Origin: Hwanghaeella sp.
GTDB taxonomy: Bacteria > Pseudomonadota > Alphaproteobacteria > UBA8366 > Aestuariispiraceae
Assembly (NCBI GenBank): GCA_028282025.1
Contig: JANQIT010000356.1
Coordinates: 1 to 53,658 of the forward strand
DNA: 53,658 nucleotides
Direction of reading: 5' to 3'
Shown here in pieces: positions 26,550-35,368 of this stretch. Each line of letters begins with the position of its first letter. The first letter of the stretch is position 1. The notes under the pieces are model-generated. The model did no database searches, had not been told where the DNA came from, and saw only the letters and a program-made list of their open reading frames with translations. The position numbers and the translations under genes were made by a program.

Positions 26550-27122
26550 TTATGGGACGACGATGACGTCTCCCGCCTCAAGCAGCATCGACGCACCCTG
26601 TGGGTTTTCCCCATCAATCAGATCGTCGTAATCGAAATGGATGTACCTGGCGTTCTCACCCGTTCCCCGGAGAATCTTGATCTCATCCTCATCCGCGAAC
26701 CGGTCGAATGCCCCAATCACACTCAAAATCTGAGCGATCGTTGTCGGGCCAGCCAAAACAACTGGACCGGGATTCGCGATCTTGCCAACAAGATAGACAC
26801 GATTCCCGCCCACGGCGAGAACGCCTACCGTAACCACCGGCTCCGCTAAATATTCCGCCAACGCGTCGCCGACGAGTTTCTCTACCTCAGGCGTCGATAG
26901 ACCCTCCACTTCAATCCGGCCCGCCAGCGGGAAAGTAATGCTACCGTCGGGCAGCACCGTCAGTTCGCGATCCAGCACCTCTTCACGCCAAACAGAAATC
27001 GCCAGTGTATCGCCCGGCTTCAAGCGATATGCGTCATCTGCCGCGGCGGCGGGGGGAGGGAAGCTCGTACAAAGAAAAGCTGCGACGAGCAGACAGGCCA
27101 GCGCCTTAAGAGACTTGGTCAC
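26550..27122 (-). CDS. Wza-type polysaccharide biosynthesis/export protein
   Basis: This 190-residue secreted protein starts at a GTG with GGAG 8 bases upstream. A signal peptide (LACLLVAAFLCTSFPPPAAA) precedes the poly-export domain YRLKPGDTLAISVWREEVLD with TVLPDGSITFPLAGRIEVEG. One SLBB-like domain follows: VYLVGKIANPGPVVLAGPTT. It is shorter than full Wza (about 380 residues), so it probably forms only the periplasmic part, with the neighbouring beta-barrel supplying the outer-membrane pore. It is the first gene of the export operon that continues leftwards through the barrel, Wzz and kinase genes. A strong terminator lies directly upstream, so the operon may have its own promoter or depend on read-through. 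Confidence 0.88.
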   Translation of the reverse strand: MTKSLKALACLLVAAFLCTSFPPPAAAADDAYRLKPGDTLAISVWREEVLDRELTVLPDGSITFPLAGRIEVEGLSTPEVEKLVGDALAEYLAEPVVTVGVLAVGGNRVYLVGKIANPGPVVLAGPTTIAQILSVIGAFDRFADEDEIKILRGTGENARYIHFDYDDLIDGENPQGASMLLEAGDVIVVP

Positions 27123-27147
27123 CGTAGTATCTCCAAAAGGTCCGCAG

Positions 27148-27181
27148 AAAAAAAGAAAGTGAGGGAAGATCCCTCACTTTC
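27148..27181 (-). terminator. Intrinsic terminator after the VPLPA-CTERM gene
   Basis: A perfect 12-base stem (GAAAGTGAGGGA at 27155-27166 pairing with 27170-27181) has a three-base loop (AGA). Read on the minus strand it is followed by a run of seven T before CTG. This is a textbook Rho-independent terminator for transcripts coming leftward from the VPLPA-CTERM gene. It separates that gene from the export operon starting at 27122. Confidence 0.9.
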
Positions 27182-27268
27182 CTAACATGACACAAAGACT
27201 GACTGAAGCAACTATTCTTTACAGAATGGGGCCTTACGTTACTCTCAATCAGCCCCTGTGCTCCTGTC

Positions 27269-28045
27269 TTAGACGCGCGCTTTGCGACGACCCAGGAAGC
27301 CCAGGCCCACCAGAGCACTGATAAGCAGCACGACCGGAGCCGGCAGCGGAACCGCGCTGATCGTCGTGTTGTAGTTGGCGTTCTGCGTCGTGCCCGGAGG
27401 CCCTGACGGCGCGAACACGTTGTCCGCGCTGAACACACCCAAGATCTGGGTAACGCCCGGAACAACTTGATCAAGAACGAAGTTACTTACCAGTTGATCG
27501 CCGGCGGAGTTGCTCTCATCCGTGGTGACCTGGAGAGCCGCAAAGGCACCAGTCAGACCACCGATATTTGAACCAACGTTAAGGCCATCGCCGCTCACAT
27601 CAAACAGCCTCAAAGTGAGGTTGTCGAAGCCGATGCTGCCCTGCGGGTTGATCACACCCAGCTCAAAGCCCACGGAGGGCACGCCAGCACCAACCGAGAA
27701 CAAGAAAGCATTGTTGAACGGTGCGAGCGGGAAACTCGGAATTCCCGGAGGCGGCGGAGACGGGTTCGGGTTGAAGTTGTAATTCACGGAGAACCCTGGC
27801 GTTCCACCCGGGCTGAGCACACCCAAATCGGCGTTGATCGGGAATGTATTGAACGGAGCAACCGGGTTATCGTCGCCATCATCTATCGGCAACGCGGCGA
27901 TGCCGGTCGTGCTAAGAGCGCTACTCGCGTCACCGCCGAACAGTGTTACCTGACTGACGGAAACAGCACTGGCGGACCCTATCGTTCCGACCCCAACCAG
28001 GGCGGCGACGGCGACTGCCGATGCTAGTCTTTTAATTTCGAACAT
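27269..28045 (-). CDS. VPLPA-CTERM sorting-signal surface protein
   Basis: This is a 258-residue exported protein. The ATG at 28045 has AAGGGG 8 bases upstream; the open frame extends further upstream but without a signal peptide. Residues 1-26 are a signal peptide (MFEIKRLASAVAVAALVGVG, then SASA). The mature region is Gly/Asn/Pro/Ser-rich and beta-like, with no known catalytic motif. The C-terminus is the sorting signal: VPLPAPVVLLISALVGLGFL then GRRKARV, i.e. motif, membrane helix and basic tail. VPLPA-CTERM is the tripartite tag recognised by XrtD-type exosortases, and such an enzyme is encoded at 43071-44669. Cleavage and surface release or glycan attachment are expected from the family. 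Confidence 0.9.
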   Translation of the reverse strand: MFEIKRLASAVAVAALVGVGTIGSASAVSVSQVTLFGGDASSALSTTGIAALPIDDGDDNPVAPFNTFPINADLGVLSPGGTPGFSVNYNFNPNPSPPPPGIPSFPLAPFNNAFLFSVGAGVPSVGFELGVINPQGSIGFDNLTLRLFDVSGDGLNVGSNIGGLTGAFAALQVTTDESNSAGDQLVSNFVLDQVVPGVTQILGVFSADNVFAPSGPPGTTQNANYNTTISAVPLPAPVVLLISALVGLGFLGRRKARV

Positions 28046-28515
28046 ATTTGAGACCCCTTTTGAGGCAAGTGGACAGAAACTCAACGACATGGCGGGTCTA
28101 CCATAGGTCTTGTCCAAGTCAATTAACGGCAAAAGCATAACTTCAACTACCGTTCATATTCTGCGGCTATTTCAACAATTGCTACAAAATGACAACAGTC
28201 GTTCAAATTTACGGGAACTAATACACAAACCGCTATCGGAAAAACGCAGGAACTATGCGCAGCAAATCCGCAGGAAAACTCGATTTGGCGCAGGTTGAAA
28301 CAAGGGGTGTGGTTTCTGAAACGAGATAAAGGGTAACCGGGCGACCAAAGTGGTTTGTGTTCCTTGCGCCCCAGCAGGGTGCCGTGCCCCCCCCTTTTCG
28401 CGGCCGCCCCCTGCCGCTCTTCCCTGGAAACACTAACCCGTAGGCATTACCAGCGAGTTAGTTTCCATATACCGACCGAGCAATTTCAACCAAACTGGAA
28501 CAATCGCAATCCACT
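28046..28515. other. 470-base intergenic region upstream of the VPLPA-CTERM gene
   Basis: No gene is visible on either strand. The part next to the VPLPA gene is AT-rich and must hold its promoter; TTGAC-like boxes occur on the minus strand near 28118-28123 but have no well-spaced -10 partner, so none is called. An 8-base C run lies near 28388. No clear terminator for rfbA was found. Confidence 0.6.
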
Positions 28516-29388
28516 CTAGAAGGAACCGTCCACTACGGTTTTCAGATACTGACCATAACCCGATTTCGCCAAACGCTCGGCATGCGCGGCCAGTTGGTCG
28601 AGCGTGATATACCCCATATGGTAAGCGATCTCCTCCAGACAGGCGAGTTTCGTGCCCTGGCGCGCTTCCAACAACCCGACGAAATTGCAGGCATCGAGCA
28701 TCGACTGGTGCGTGCCCGTATCGAACCAGGCATAGCCCCGGCCCAGCTTCTCGACCGCCAAATCGCCTTGCTCCAGATACCAAGCATTGACGTCCGTGAT
28801 CTCTAACTCGCCGCGCGCCGATGGTGCGATGGATTCCGCGACGTCCACGACACGCTCGTCGTAACAGTAATATCCGGTCACCGCCCAGTTCGACGGCGCA
28901 GGGTTCGGTTTCTCCTGAATGCTGGTGGGCTTACCCGCTTCGTCGAACGCTATCACGCCATACCGTTCGGGGTCCGTGACCCAGGAAGCCAGTACGGTCG
29001 CCCCCTTCTTGGATTGAGTCATGCGATAGAGCGTTTCAGGCAGACCATGGCCGTAGAAGATATTGTCGCCAAGAACGAGAGTAGTTGGGCTGCCGTCGAT
29101 GAATTCCTTCCCGATCAAAAAGGCCTGTGCGATCCCTTTCGGTTCGGGTTGCTGGGCATATTGGATTTCCAGCCCCCACTGCGACCCATCGCCAAGAACT
29201 CTCTCGAAATGCTGAGTCTCGTCGGGCCGGGTGATGATCAGAACGTCGCGGATTCCCGCCAGCATCAGGCTGCTCAACGGATAATATATGAGAGGTTTAT
29301 CATATATAGGGAGTAGCTGTTTGCTGACAACGAACGTGGCCGGGTACAAACGCGTTCCACTTCCTCCGGCAAGCACAATCCCTTTCAC
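28516..29388 (-). CDS. rfbA: Glucose-1-phosphate thymidylyltransferase
   Basis: This 290-residue enzyme makes dTDP-glucose from dTTP and glucose-1-phosphate, the first step to dTDP-L-rhamnose. The start GTG at 29388 has AAGGGG 7 bases upstream. The N-terminal signature AGGSGTRLYPATFVVSKQLL with PIYDKPLIYYPLS is diagnostic; VLGDNIFYGHGL and the TGYYCYDERVV/GELEITDVNAWYL stretches follow, as in RmlA. The length is as usual for the family. It is the last gene of the rfbC-rfbB-rfbD-rfbA run on this strand, 27 bases after rfbD. Confidence 0.97.
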   Translation of the reverse strand: MKGIVLAGGSGTRLYPATFVVSKQLLPIYDKPLIYYPLSSLMLAGIRDVLIITRPDETQHFERVLGDGSQWGLEIQYAQQPEPKGIAQAFLIGKEFIDGSPTTLVLGDNIFYGHGLPETLYRMTQSKKGATVLASWVTDPERYGVIAFDEAGKPTSIQEKPNPAPSNWAVTGYYCYDERVVDVAESIAPSARGELEITDVNAWYLEQGDLAVEKLGRGYAWFDTGTHQSMLDACNFVGLLEARQGTKLACLEEIAYHMGYITLDQLAAHAERLAKSGYGQYLKTVVDGSF

Positions 29389-29415
29389 CGCAATTCCCCT
29401 TTTTACATCAAGCCC

Positions 29416-30291
29416 CTATTTCAGCAGGCGTCCCACGACGGTATTCAAATCCTGCCGCCAATCGTTTGCCGCGATACCGTATACGTCCGCGATCTTTTCG
29501 CAAGAAAGGACTGAATTCGCCGGTCTTTCCGCCGCTGTGGGGTAGTCCGCCGTTGCAATGGGCTTGACGGTCGGCGGCGCGGGTAGATGCCCGTCGGCAG
29601 ACGCAAACACAGCCTGGGCGAACGCGTACCATGTAACCGCCTCCCCGCCGCAATAGTGGAACGTTCCGAAACGGCCCGGACCGTTATCCGCCCATTGCGC
29701 CAGAACTTCCCTGATCGCTGCAGCTATTCCCGCCGCGGAAGTCGGACATCCCCGCTGATCGTCGACGATGCCAAGGCTGTCGCGCTCTCGCCCCAACCGC
29801 AGCATGGTCTTGACGAAATTAGATCCATGTTCGGAGAAAACCCACGCTGTTCTTAGGATCACATGCCGGGACGTCGCGTCGCGGACCGCTTCCTCGCCGG
29901 AAAGTTTCGAACGGCCGTAAGCGGACAGAGGACTGGGGCTATCCAATTCGCGGTAGGGGCCGGATTTGGATCCGTCGAACACGAAGTCGGTGGAAATATG
30001 AATAATTGGAATGTCGAGACACTTGCAGGCGGCGGCCATTTCGCCGGGAGCCCGCGCGTTGAGACCGTCCGCCGCTTCGGGCTCGCTCTCCGCCTTATCC
30101 ACGAAATTGTACGCCGCGGCGTTTATGACGACATCCGGTTTTTGTGACAGCACGCAGCGTTCCGCCTGCCCCGCAACGGCTAGGTCCACGTCTGCGCGGG
30201 TGACGGTTTGCAACCGCCATCCGGATTGTTCGGAAAGCGCGCGGAGTTCCGTTCCAACCTGGCCGGTGGGCCCAAACAGCAAGACTCGCAC
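29416..30291 (-). CDS. rfbD: dTDP-4-dehydrorhamnose reductase
   Basis: This 291-residue extended SDR performs the last step of dTDP-L-rhamnose synthesis. The NAD(P) loop is LLFGPTGQVGTELRAL at the N-terminus. The INAAAYNFVDKAESEPEAA region, HISTDFVFDGSKSGPY and the YGRSKLSGEE Tyr-x3-Lys pair are all present. Start is GTG at 30291 with AAGGGGG 8 bases upstream. It lies 21 bases after rfbB and 27 before rfbA in the rhamnose operon. Confidence 0.96.
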   Translation of the reverse strand: MRVLLFGPTGQVGTELRALSEQSGWRLQTVTRADVDLAVAGQAERCVLSQKPDVVINAAAYNFVDKAESEPEAADGLNARAPGEMAAACKCLDIPIIHISTDFVFDGSKSGPYRELDSPSPLSAYGRSKLSGEEAVRDATSRHVILRTAWVFSEHGSNFVKTMLRLGRERDSLGIVDDQRGCPTSAAGIAAAIREVLAQWADNGPGRFGTFHYCGGEAVTWYAFAQAVFASADGHLPAPPTVKPIATADYPTAAERPANSVLSCEKIADVYGIAANDWRQDLNTVVGRLLK

Positions 30292-30312
30292 AGTGTTCGC
30301 CCCCTTCGGAAA

Positions 30313-31386
30313 CTATTCGGCAGCGCTCTGCCCGGTCCCGAGGCGTTCCCCCGCATAGCGGTTTTCCAGAATCTCCCGCCACCACCATCGGTTCTCAAGA
30401 TACCAGGAGACCGTCTGACGGATTCCTGTCTCGAAGGTTTCTGCCGGCTGCCAATCGAGTTCGGCGGAGATCTTGGAGATATCCATCGCATAGCGTTGGT
30501 CGTGGCCCGGGCGGTCGGTGACAAACTCGATAAGTTCCTCGGCCGGGCCACGTTCCGGATCCGGCGACAGCTCATCCATCAGGCGGCAGATCGCGCGCAC
30601 AACATCGATATTCTGCTTTTCGCACTTGCCGCCGATGCAATAGGTCTCGCCCAAACGGCCATCGGACATGACGCGCCACAAGGCGCGGGCGTGATCTTCT
30701 ACATAAAGCCAGTCGCGAACGTTCTCACCTTTGCCGTAGACGGGGATCGGCTCCCGGTTGAGGATTTTCAGGATGACGACCGGAACCAGCTTCTCAGGGA
30801 ACTGATATGGACCATAATTATTCGTGCAATTGGTGATCACCGTCGGCAAGCCGAATGTTTCATGCCAAGCGCGCACCAAGTGATCCGAGGCGGCCTTACT
30901 CGCCGAATAGGGTGAATTGGGCTGATACTGAGTGGTTTCGCTGAACAGGCCGGTCGGTCCGAGCGAGCCGTACACCTCGTCCGTCGACACATGTAAAAAC
31001 CGGAACGATGCCTGCGCGTCGGCATCCAATCGCCGCCAGTACCCCAATGCCGCCTGGAGTAGCACGAAAGTGCCGTTGATATTGGTCTGAATGAAGTCGC
31101 CGGGGCCATCGATGGACCGGTCCACATGGGATTCCGCTGCGAGGTGCATCACTTTGACGGGCCGGTACTTTCCGAACAGATCCCGAACCGCCGCAGCGTC
31201 GCAGATATCCACTTTTTCGAGGGTGTAGCGATCGCTCTTCGACACTGGCGAAAGCGAGGATAGGTTCGCGGCGTAGGTAAGCTTGTCGATATTCACGACA
31301 TGAAGATCCGTGTTCTCTATCAACTGGCGCACGACCGCCGAACCGATGAAACCGGCGCCGCCGGTTACGAATACAGTTTCCGTCAC
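30313..31386 (-). CDS. rfbB: dTDP-glucose 4,6-dehydratase
   Basis: This 357-residue extended SDR converts dTDP-glucose to dTDP-4-keto-6-deoxyglucose. The N-terminal [20 protein letters not shown] binds NAD+. [32 protein letters not shown] (catalytic Thr-Asp-Glu) and [20 protein letters not shown] (Tyr-x3-Lys) are all present, as is [20 protein letters not shown]. Start is GTG at 31386 with GAGGAG 8 bases upstream. It begins 5 bases after the rfbC stop, so the two are coupled. Confidence 0.97.
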   Translation of the reverse strand: MTETVFVTGGAGFIGSAVVRQLIENTDLHVVNIDKLTYAANLSSLSPVSKSDRYTLEKVDICDAAAVRDLFGKYRPVKVMHLAAESHVDRSIDGPGDFIQTNINGTFVLLQAALGYWRRLDADAQASFRFLHVSTDEVYGSLGPTGLFSETTQYQPNSPYSASKAASDHLVRAWHETFGLPTVITNCTNNYGPYQFPEKLVPVVILKILNREPIPVYGKGENVRDWLYVEDHARALWRVMSDGRLGETYCIGGKCEKQNIDVVRAICRLMDELSPDPERGPAEELIEFVTDRPGHDQRYAMDISKISAELDWQPAETFETGIRQTVSWYLENRWWWREILENRYAGERLGTGQSAAE

Positions 31387-31391
31387 GCGCT

Positions 31392-31958
31392 CTACTCCTC
31401 TTCAAACGTGAAGACCGTCGGCAGGTCCTTCAAAAGGCCACAGACCTTGTCCTTGTCGCTCAGCACCGCGCTGTCCGGTTCGACAGGCCAATCGATGCCA
31501 AGGGCCGGGTCATTCCAAAGGACCCCATCTTCCAGGTCGGGGGCATAGTATGCGTCGACCTTGTACAGGACTTCCGTGTCAGGTTCCAAGGTGCAGAAAC
31601 CATGTGCGAACCCTTTCGGGACATAGAGCTGCCGCCAGTTCTCGGCGCTCAAGACAACCGACGCATGACGCCCGAATGTCGGCGACCCGACGCGGAGATC
31701 AACGGCGACATCCAACACCGCACCATGTGTTACTCGGACAAGCTTGGCCTGGCTCATCGGCGGCTTCTGGAAATGCAGGCCGCGAACCGTTCCCGAGGGG
31801 CCCGAGAGCGAGTGGTTATCCTGGACCGCATCCATCTCAATCCCAAGTTCGGCCAGAGCCCCTCGATTGAAGGTTTCCGAGAAGAAACCCCGGCGGTCGC
31901 CAAAGCGGCGCGGTTCCAGGATTTTCACGTCCGGAAGGCTTGTTTGGATAACGTTCAT
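31392..31958 (-). CDS. rfbC: dTDP-4-dehydrorhamnose 3,5-epimerase
   Basis: This 188-residue cupin enzyme epimerises C3 and C5 of the dTDP-4-keto sugar. The start at 31958 gives [20 protein letters not shown], the standard RmlC beginning; a GTG at 31988 is open but adds an unlikely leader. Active-site features are [12 protein letters not shown] (catalytic His), [33 protein letters not shown], and the tyrosine in [11 protein letters not shown]. It is the first gene of the rhamnose run, 55 bases downstream of the priming transferase gene's stop. Confidence 0.96.
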   Translation of the reverse strand: MNVIQTSLPDVKILEPRRFGDRRGFFSETFNRGALAELGIEMDAVQDNHSLSGPSGTVRGLHFQKPPMSQAKLVRVTHGAVLDVAVDLRVGSPTFGRHASVVLSAENWRQLYVPKGFAHGFCTLEPDTEVLYKVDAYYAPDLEDGVLWNDPALGIDWPVEPDSAVLSDKDKVCGLLKDLPTVFTFEEE

Positions 31959-32013
31959 TGTCACACTGCCAGCATCATGCCGGGACACGCAGGGGTCGGC
32001 GGCCGTCGGAACG

Positions 32014-33471
32014 TCAATAAGCGTTCTTGTTTACGAAGCCGACTATCGCGGTTCGGGCGAGAATCTGAAGATCGAAGAGCAAAGACCAATTCTCCGCATA
32101 GTAAGTGTCGTATCTCACGCGCGCTTCCATTTTGTCCAGAGTGTCGGTTTCCCCCCGAAGGCCGTTCACCTGAGCCCAGCCCGTGATCCCCGGTTTGACG
32201 CGGTGCCGGGCAAAATACCCTTTGATCAGAGCGGCGTATTCCTCGTTATGGTCGACTGCGTGCGGCCGTGGGCCGACCAGCGACATCTGCCCCCGGAACA
32301 CATTGAATAGCTGGGGAAGTTCGTCAAGGCTGGTGCGCCGGATAAACCGCCCAACAGCGGTAATCCTGGGGTCATCTTTGGTGGCCTGAACGGTTTTCCC
32401 CGCCGGCGGCCCTCCGTGATACATGGACCGGAATTTGTAGATATAGAAAACTTCGTTGTTATAGCCGTAGCGTTTCTGGCGAAAGATCGTCGGGCCCCGG
32501 CTCTCGATCCGGATTGCCGCGGCAACCGCCAGCAGCACCGGCGTAAACAGCAGGATCAGCACGGCGCTGAGTATTCTGTCTTCCAACCACTTCACCACGA
32601 TGTTCCATCCGGACAACGGCGTTTTCACCACCTCCATCATCGGAATGCCGATGAAATGGTTCGGCGAGGGGCGATAGGGGAACCTGAAGCCCACAAGATC
32701 GGATCCCAGATGGATATTGGCGGGAAGTTCGCGCAATCGGCTGATGATCGACATTAGACGCTCGTCGGCGTTCCATGGCAGTGTAACAATGATATCGTCG
32801 ATCCGGTTGTTCCGAACGTACGACATCATTTCCTCCAGGTTTCCAAGTACCGGAACGTTCGCAACCCGCGGGCCGATCCGGGCGTGACGATCGTCGAAAA
32901 CGCCAATGATATTGTTGAACTGCGGCGTTTCTTTCGACAATTGCTCAATAAGCCTCTCCGCCTGACGCCCGCCGCCGACGATAAGGACATTGCGTGCGAA
33001 AACGCCAATATTCGCGAGATGGCTGATCACAAAAAAGCCGACCAGACGCGTGAGGAATATGCAGCCGAATGCCGATAGGGCGTAGCTGAAGGTCCAGACG
33101 CGCGACACTTCGTCCGAGACCTTCAACGAGAAATAGACCGCCATCAGGAACAGAAACGCCGTCATGCAGGATACGGCGATTTGCGCCAAGTTAGCGAAAG
33201 GCGCCATGATCGCGTTGAATTCGTAAAGGCCGCTGTACCGAAAGAGAAACAGCGTCACCAGGCAGATAAAACAGACGGCCATTGGGTAAAGGTCTGCGTC
33301 CCAAACGCTGCCGCCGATATACACCGTATAGGCTGCCATACCCGAAACCAGGAACCAGAAGGCATCGAGCAAGACAAAGATGCCGGTGACCACAGTAGAG
33401 GAAATAGGATAGCTTGCGTCGCGCCGCCCCGCCAAACGCCGGTCGCTAATTGCGTTCGGACGATGTGTCAT
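32014..33471 (-). CDS. wcaJ: Undecaprenyl-phosphate glucose phosphotransferase (WcaJ-type priming enzyme)
   Basis: This 485-residue polyprenyl-phosphate hexose-1-phosphate transferase starts repeat-unit synthesis on the inner membrane. Four membrane helices fill residues about 30-150, then a CoA-binding-like Rossmann domain (NVLIVGGGRQAERLIEQLSK). Helix 5 (ILSAVLILLFTPVLLAVAAA) precedes the catalytic domain GPTIFRQKRYGYNNEVFYIY KFRSM, ITAVGRFIRRTSLDELPQLF and MSLVGPRPHAVDHN. The start is ATG 33471 or GTG 33480; neither has a clear ribosome site. It heads the leftward rfb run and is divergent from the polymerase gene, with about 550 bases between them. Glucose as substrate is inferred from family likeness. 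Confidence 0.92.
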   Translation of the reverse strand: MTHRPNAISDRRLAGRRDASYPISSTVVTGIFVLLDAFWFLVSGMAAYTVYIGGSVWDADLYPMAVCFICLVTLFLFRYSGLYEFNAIMAPFANLAQIAVSCMTAFLFLMAVYFSLKVSDEVSRVWTFSYALSAFGCIFLTRLVGFFVISHLANIGVFARNVLIVGGGRQAERLIEQLSKETPQFNNIIGVFDDRHARIGPRVANVPVLGNLEEMMSYVRNNRIDDIIVTLPWNADERLMSIISRLRELPANIHLGSDLVGFRFPYRPSPNHFIGIPMMEVVKTPLSGWNIVVKWLEDRILSAVLILLFTPVLLAVAAAIRIESRGPTIFRQKRYGYNNEVFYIYKFRSMYHGGPPAGKTVQATKDDPRITAVGRFIRRTSLDELPQLFNVFRGQMSLVGPRPHAVDHNEEYAALIKGYFARHRVKPGITGWAQVNGLRGETDTLDKMEARVRYDTYYAENWSLLFDLQILARTAIVGFVNKNAY

Positions 33472-34027
33472 GGACCGCACCGCGAAACTAAGGGCGTGCC
33501 GTAAACCGTCATAGCGTTAGCTTCTTCCAGTCTGTGCCTGTGCCGATTCCGGAATTCCATACCCTTAACCACTTGTCTAGTCGACTTCCCATGGGGGATT
33601 CAACCTACCTCTTACGTCGCGGCTCAGACCTTCGAGATTCTATGTCGCGATTAGACGGAGAGCACAGTTGATCCCTCGTTTTCGGTATATACCCCGGCCA
33701 TCCGGTGCCCGTCGAAAGGCGGCTGCGTGCCCCAAGGTGTTGACACCACACTTTCTTTTAAACGAACCGATGGTATAGGGCTGTATCGGTGGTCACAATT
33801 AGTCTAGTGTTTTAACTGGCTATGGAGATTCTGGAAAAGCCAAGCCTTGGCTACCGTGGCTGGAGCTGGTGCGTTGAAGCGGCTTTGTTGTTACAATCGG
33901 CCTGCTTTCGGTACACCAAGGACCAATCCTGATCGGAAGCGCGCACACCCTCTAGCTTAGATAGCATTCAGGACGCTTTAGTCCTAGTCTCGGAGCATCA
34001 ATCATTCCCAACATCATCGCCTATCTG
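33472..34027. other. Long divergent intergenic region, lower GC
   Basis: About 550 bases separate the priming transferase and the polymerase. It must contain both promoters, but no convincing -35/-10 pair was found. A short inverted repeat AGCCAA-GCC-TTGGCT lies near 33838-33852. A 36-codon ATG frame at 33822-33932 has no ribosome site and no recognisable product. GGCTTTGTTG at 33881-33890 resembles the start of IS903-group ends but is too short to call. The region may be what remains of insertions or lost genes. Confidence 0.5.
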
Positions 34028-35368
34028 GTGCTTTACAGTTGGCCGATTTTGGCTTTTGCCTTGTTTCGGACGATGCGGCCCCAGTTCGCAATTATCTGGG
34101 CTGTTGTTGGTGCCTATATGCTCCTGCCAGTCAATACTGGCCTGGATTTTCCGTTGATCCCACCATTGGACAAGACGCTTGTTGCCAACCTAACTGTAGC
34201 TCTTCTTTGCTATTTCCTACTGCGGGGTCGGTTGAAGTTCATTCCAAAATCGACAATCGGGAAAATACTGGTGGCGATGTTCGTAACATCTCCATTTCTG
34301 ACAGTTCTTACAAACAACTCTCCACTGTTCACAGGCGTTATCACCCTTCCCGCCCTAACATTACACGACTCGTTCTCTCTGCTGGTCAGGCAATTCATCT
34401 TGGTAATGCCCTTCTTTGTCGGTCGGCAATATCTTGGTGACGAAGAGGGGCACCGCGCTCTAATCCTCGTGCTTGTAGCGGCAGGATTGATTTATTCCTT
34501 CCCAATGCTGCTGGAGGTGAGACTCAGCCCACAGCTAAACAACTGGATTTATGGGTTTTTCCCACATTCTTTCAATCAACAAGTTCGGTTCGGCGGTTTT
34601 CGCCCTGTGGTTTTTATGGGTCACGGTCTTTACGTCGCAGTGTTTATGGCCATGGCGCTGATAGCCGCAGCAGCTGCATGGAGAGCACGATTACGCGTAT
34701 TTCGGTTTCCCGCAGCATTCATCGCCACCTACCTAGCCGTGATCCTTATTCTCTGCAAAACCGTTGGCGCAGTCATACTAGGGGTGATGGGTGTTGTACT
34801 GGCACGACTTATAGGACCACGGCTGCAAATCCTCTTTTGCGCCGGAATTGCTCTCACCACACTGCTCTATCCAATGTTGCGCGGTGCTGACTTTATCCCA
34901 ACAACAGAACTGGTGTCCCTTGCCAGTGATCTTGTAAACCCACAGCGTGCTCAGTCTTTGGAATTCAGGTTCGACAACGAAGATCTATTGATGAACCATG
35001 CGAATGAAAAGCCGTTGTTCGGTTGGGGCACACAAGGGCGCAACCAAGTTTTCGACCCCTTAACAGGCCGCAGCCTCGCCACAATGGATGGTCGTTGGAT
35101 AATCTCCATCGGAGTTTGGGGGTGGTACGGTTATGTGGCAGAGTTTGGGTTACTGACGCTTCCGGTTGTTATCTTATGGTTCCGGTACCGTCGGCGATCT
35201 CTCGAAATCCCCCCCCTGACCGCAGCCGTCTGCGTGGTTCACTGCATGAATTTGCTAGATTTGCTACCGAACTCTTCCTTGACCCCCATAACGATACTAA
35301 TTGCAGGCGCGTTATTCGGTTATGCAGAGCAGAGCGATTCTCTGAAACATCAACGCCAGAAGCGCTAA
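34028..35368 (+). CDS. O-antigen ligase/polymerase-like (Wzy-type) membrane protein
   Basis: This 446-residue integral-membrane protein has about ten hydrophobic helices. It contains one large polar loop late in the chain with FRFDNEDLLMNHANEKPLFG and WGTQGRNQVFDPLTGRS, the place where Wzy/WaaL-type enzymes carry catalytic residues. It probably polymerises lipid-linked repeats at the periplasmic face. The first accepted start is the GTG at 34028, which lacks a ribosome site. The frame is open upstream, and an ATT at 34004 has GGAG 8 bases before it, so the true protein may be eight residues longer. GC is lower than in the rfb genes. Its stop overlaps that of the convergent GT4 gene. Confidence 0.82.
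   Translation: MLYSWPILAFALFRTMRPQFAIIWAVVGAYMLLPVNTGLDFPLIPPLDKTLVANLTVALLCYFLLRGRLKFIPKSTIGKILVAMFVTSPFLTVLTNNSPLFTGVITLPALTLHDSFSLLVRQFILVMPFFVGRQYLGDEEGHRALILVLVAAGLIYSFPMLLEVRLSPQLNNWIYGFFPHSFNQQVRFGGFRPVVFMGHGLYVAVFMAMALIAAAAAWRARLRVFRFPAAFIATYLAVILILCKTVGAVILGVMGVVLARLIGPRLQILFCAGIALTTLLYPMLRGADFIPTTELVSLASDLVNPQRAQSLEFRFDNEDLLMNHANEKPLFGWGTQGRNQVFDPLTGRSLATMDGRWIISIGVWGWYGYVAEFGLLTLPVVILWFRYRRRSLEIPPLTAAVCVVHCMNLLDLLPNSSLTPITILIAGALFGYAEQSDSLKHQRQKR

Noticed and set aside
33822-33932. 36-codon ATG frame upstream of the polymerase
   Set aside because: There is no ribosome site and no family likeness; the length is expected by chance.
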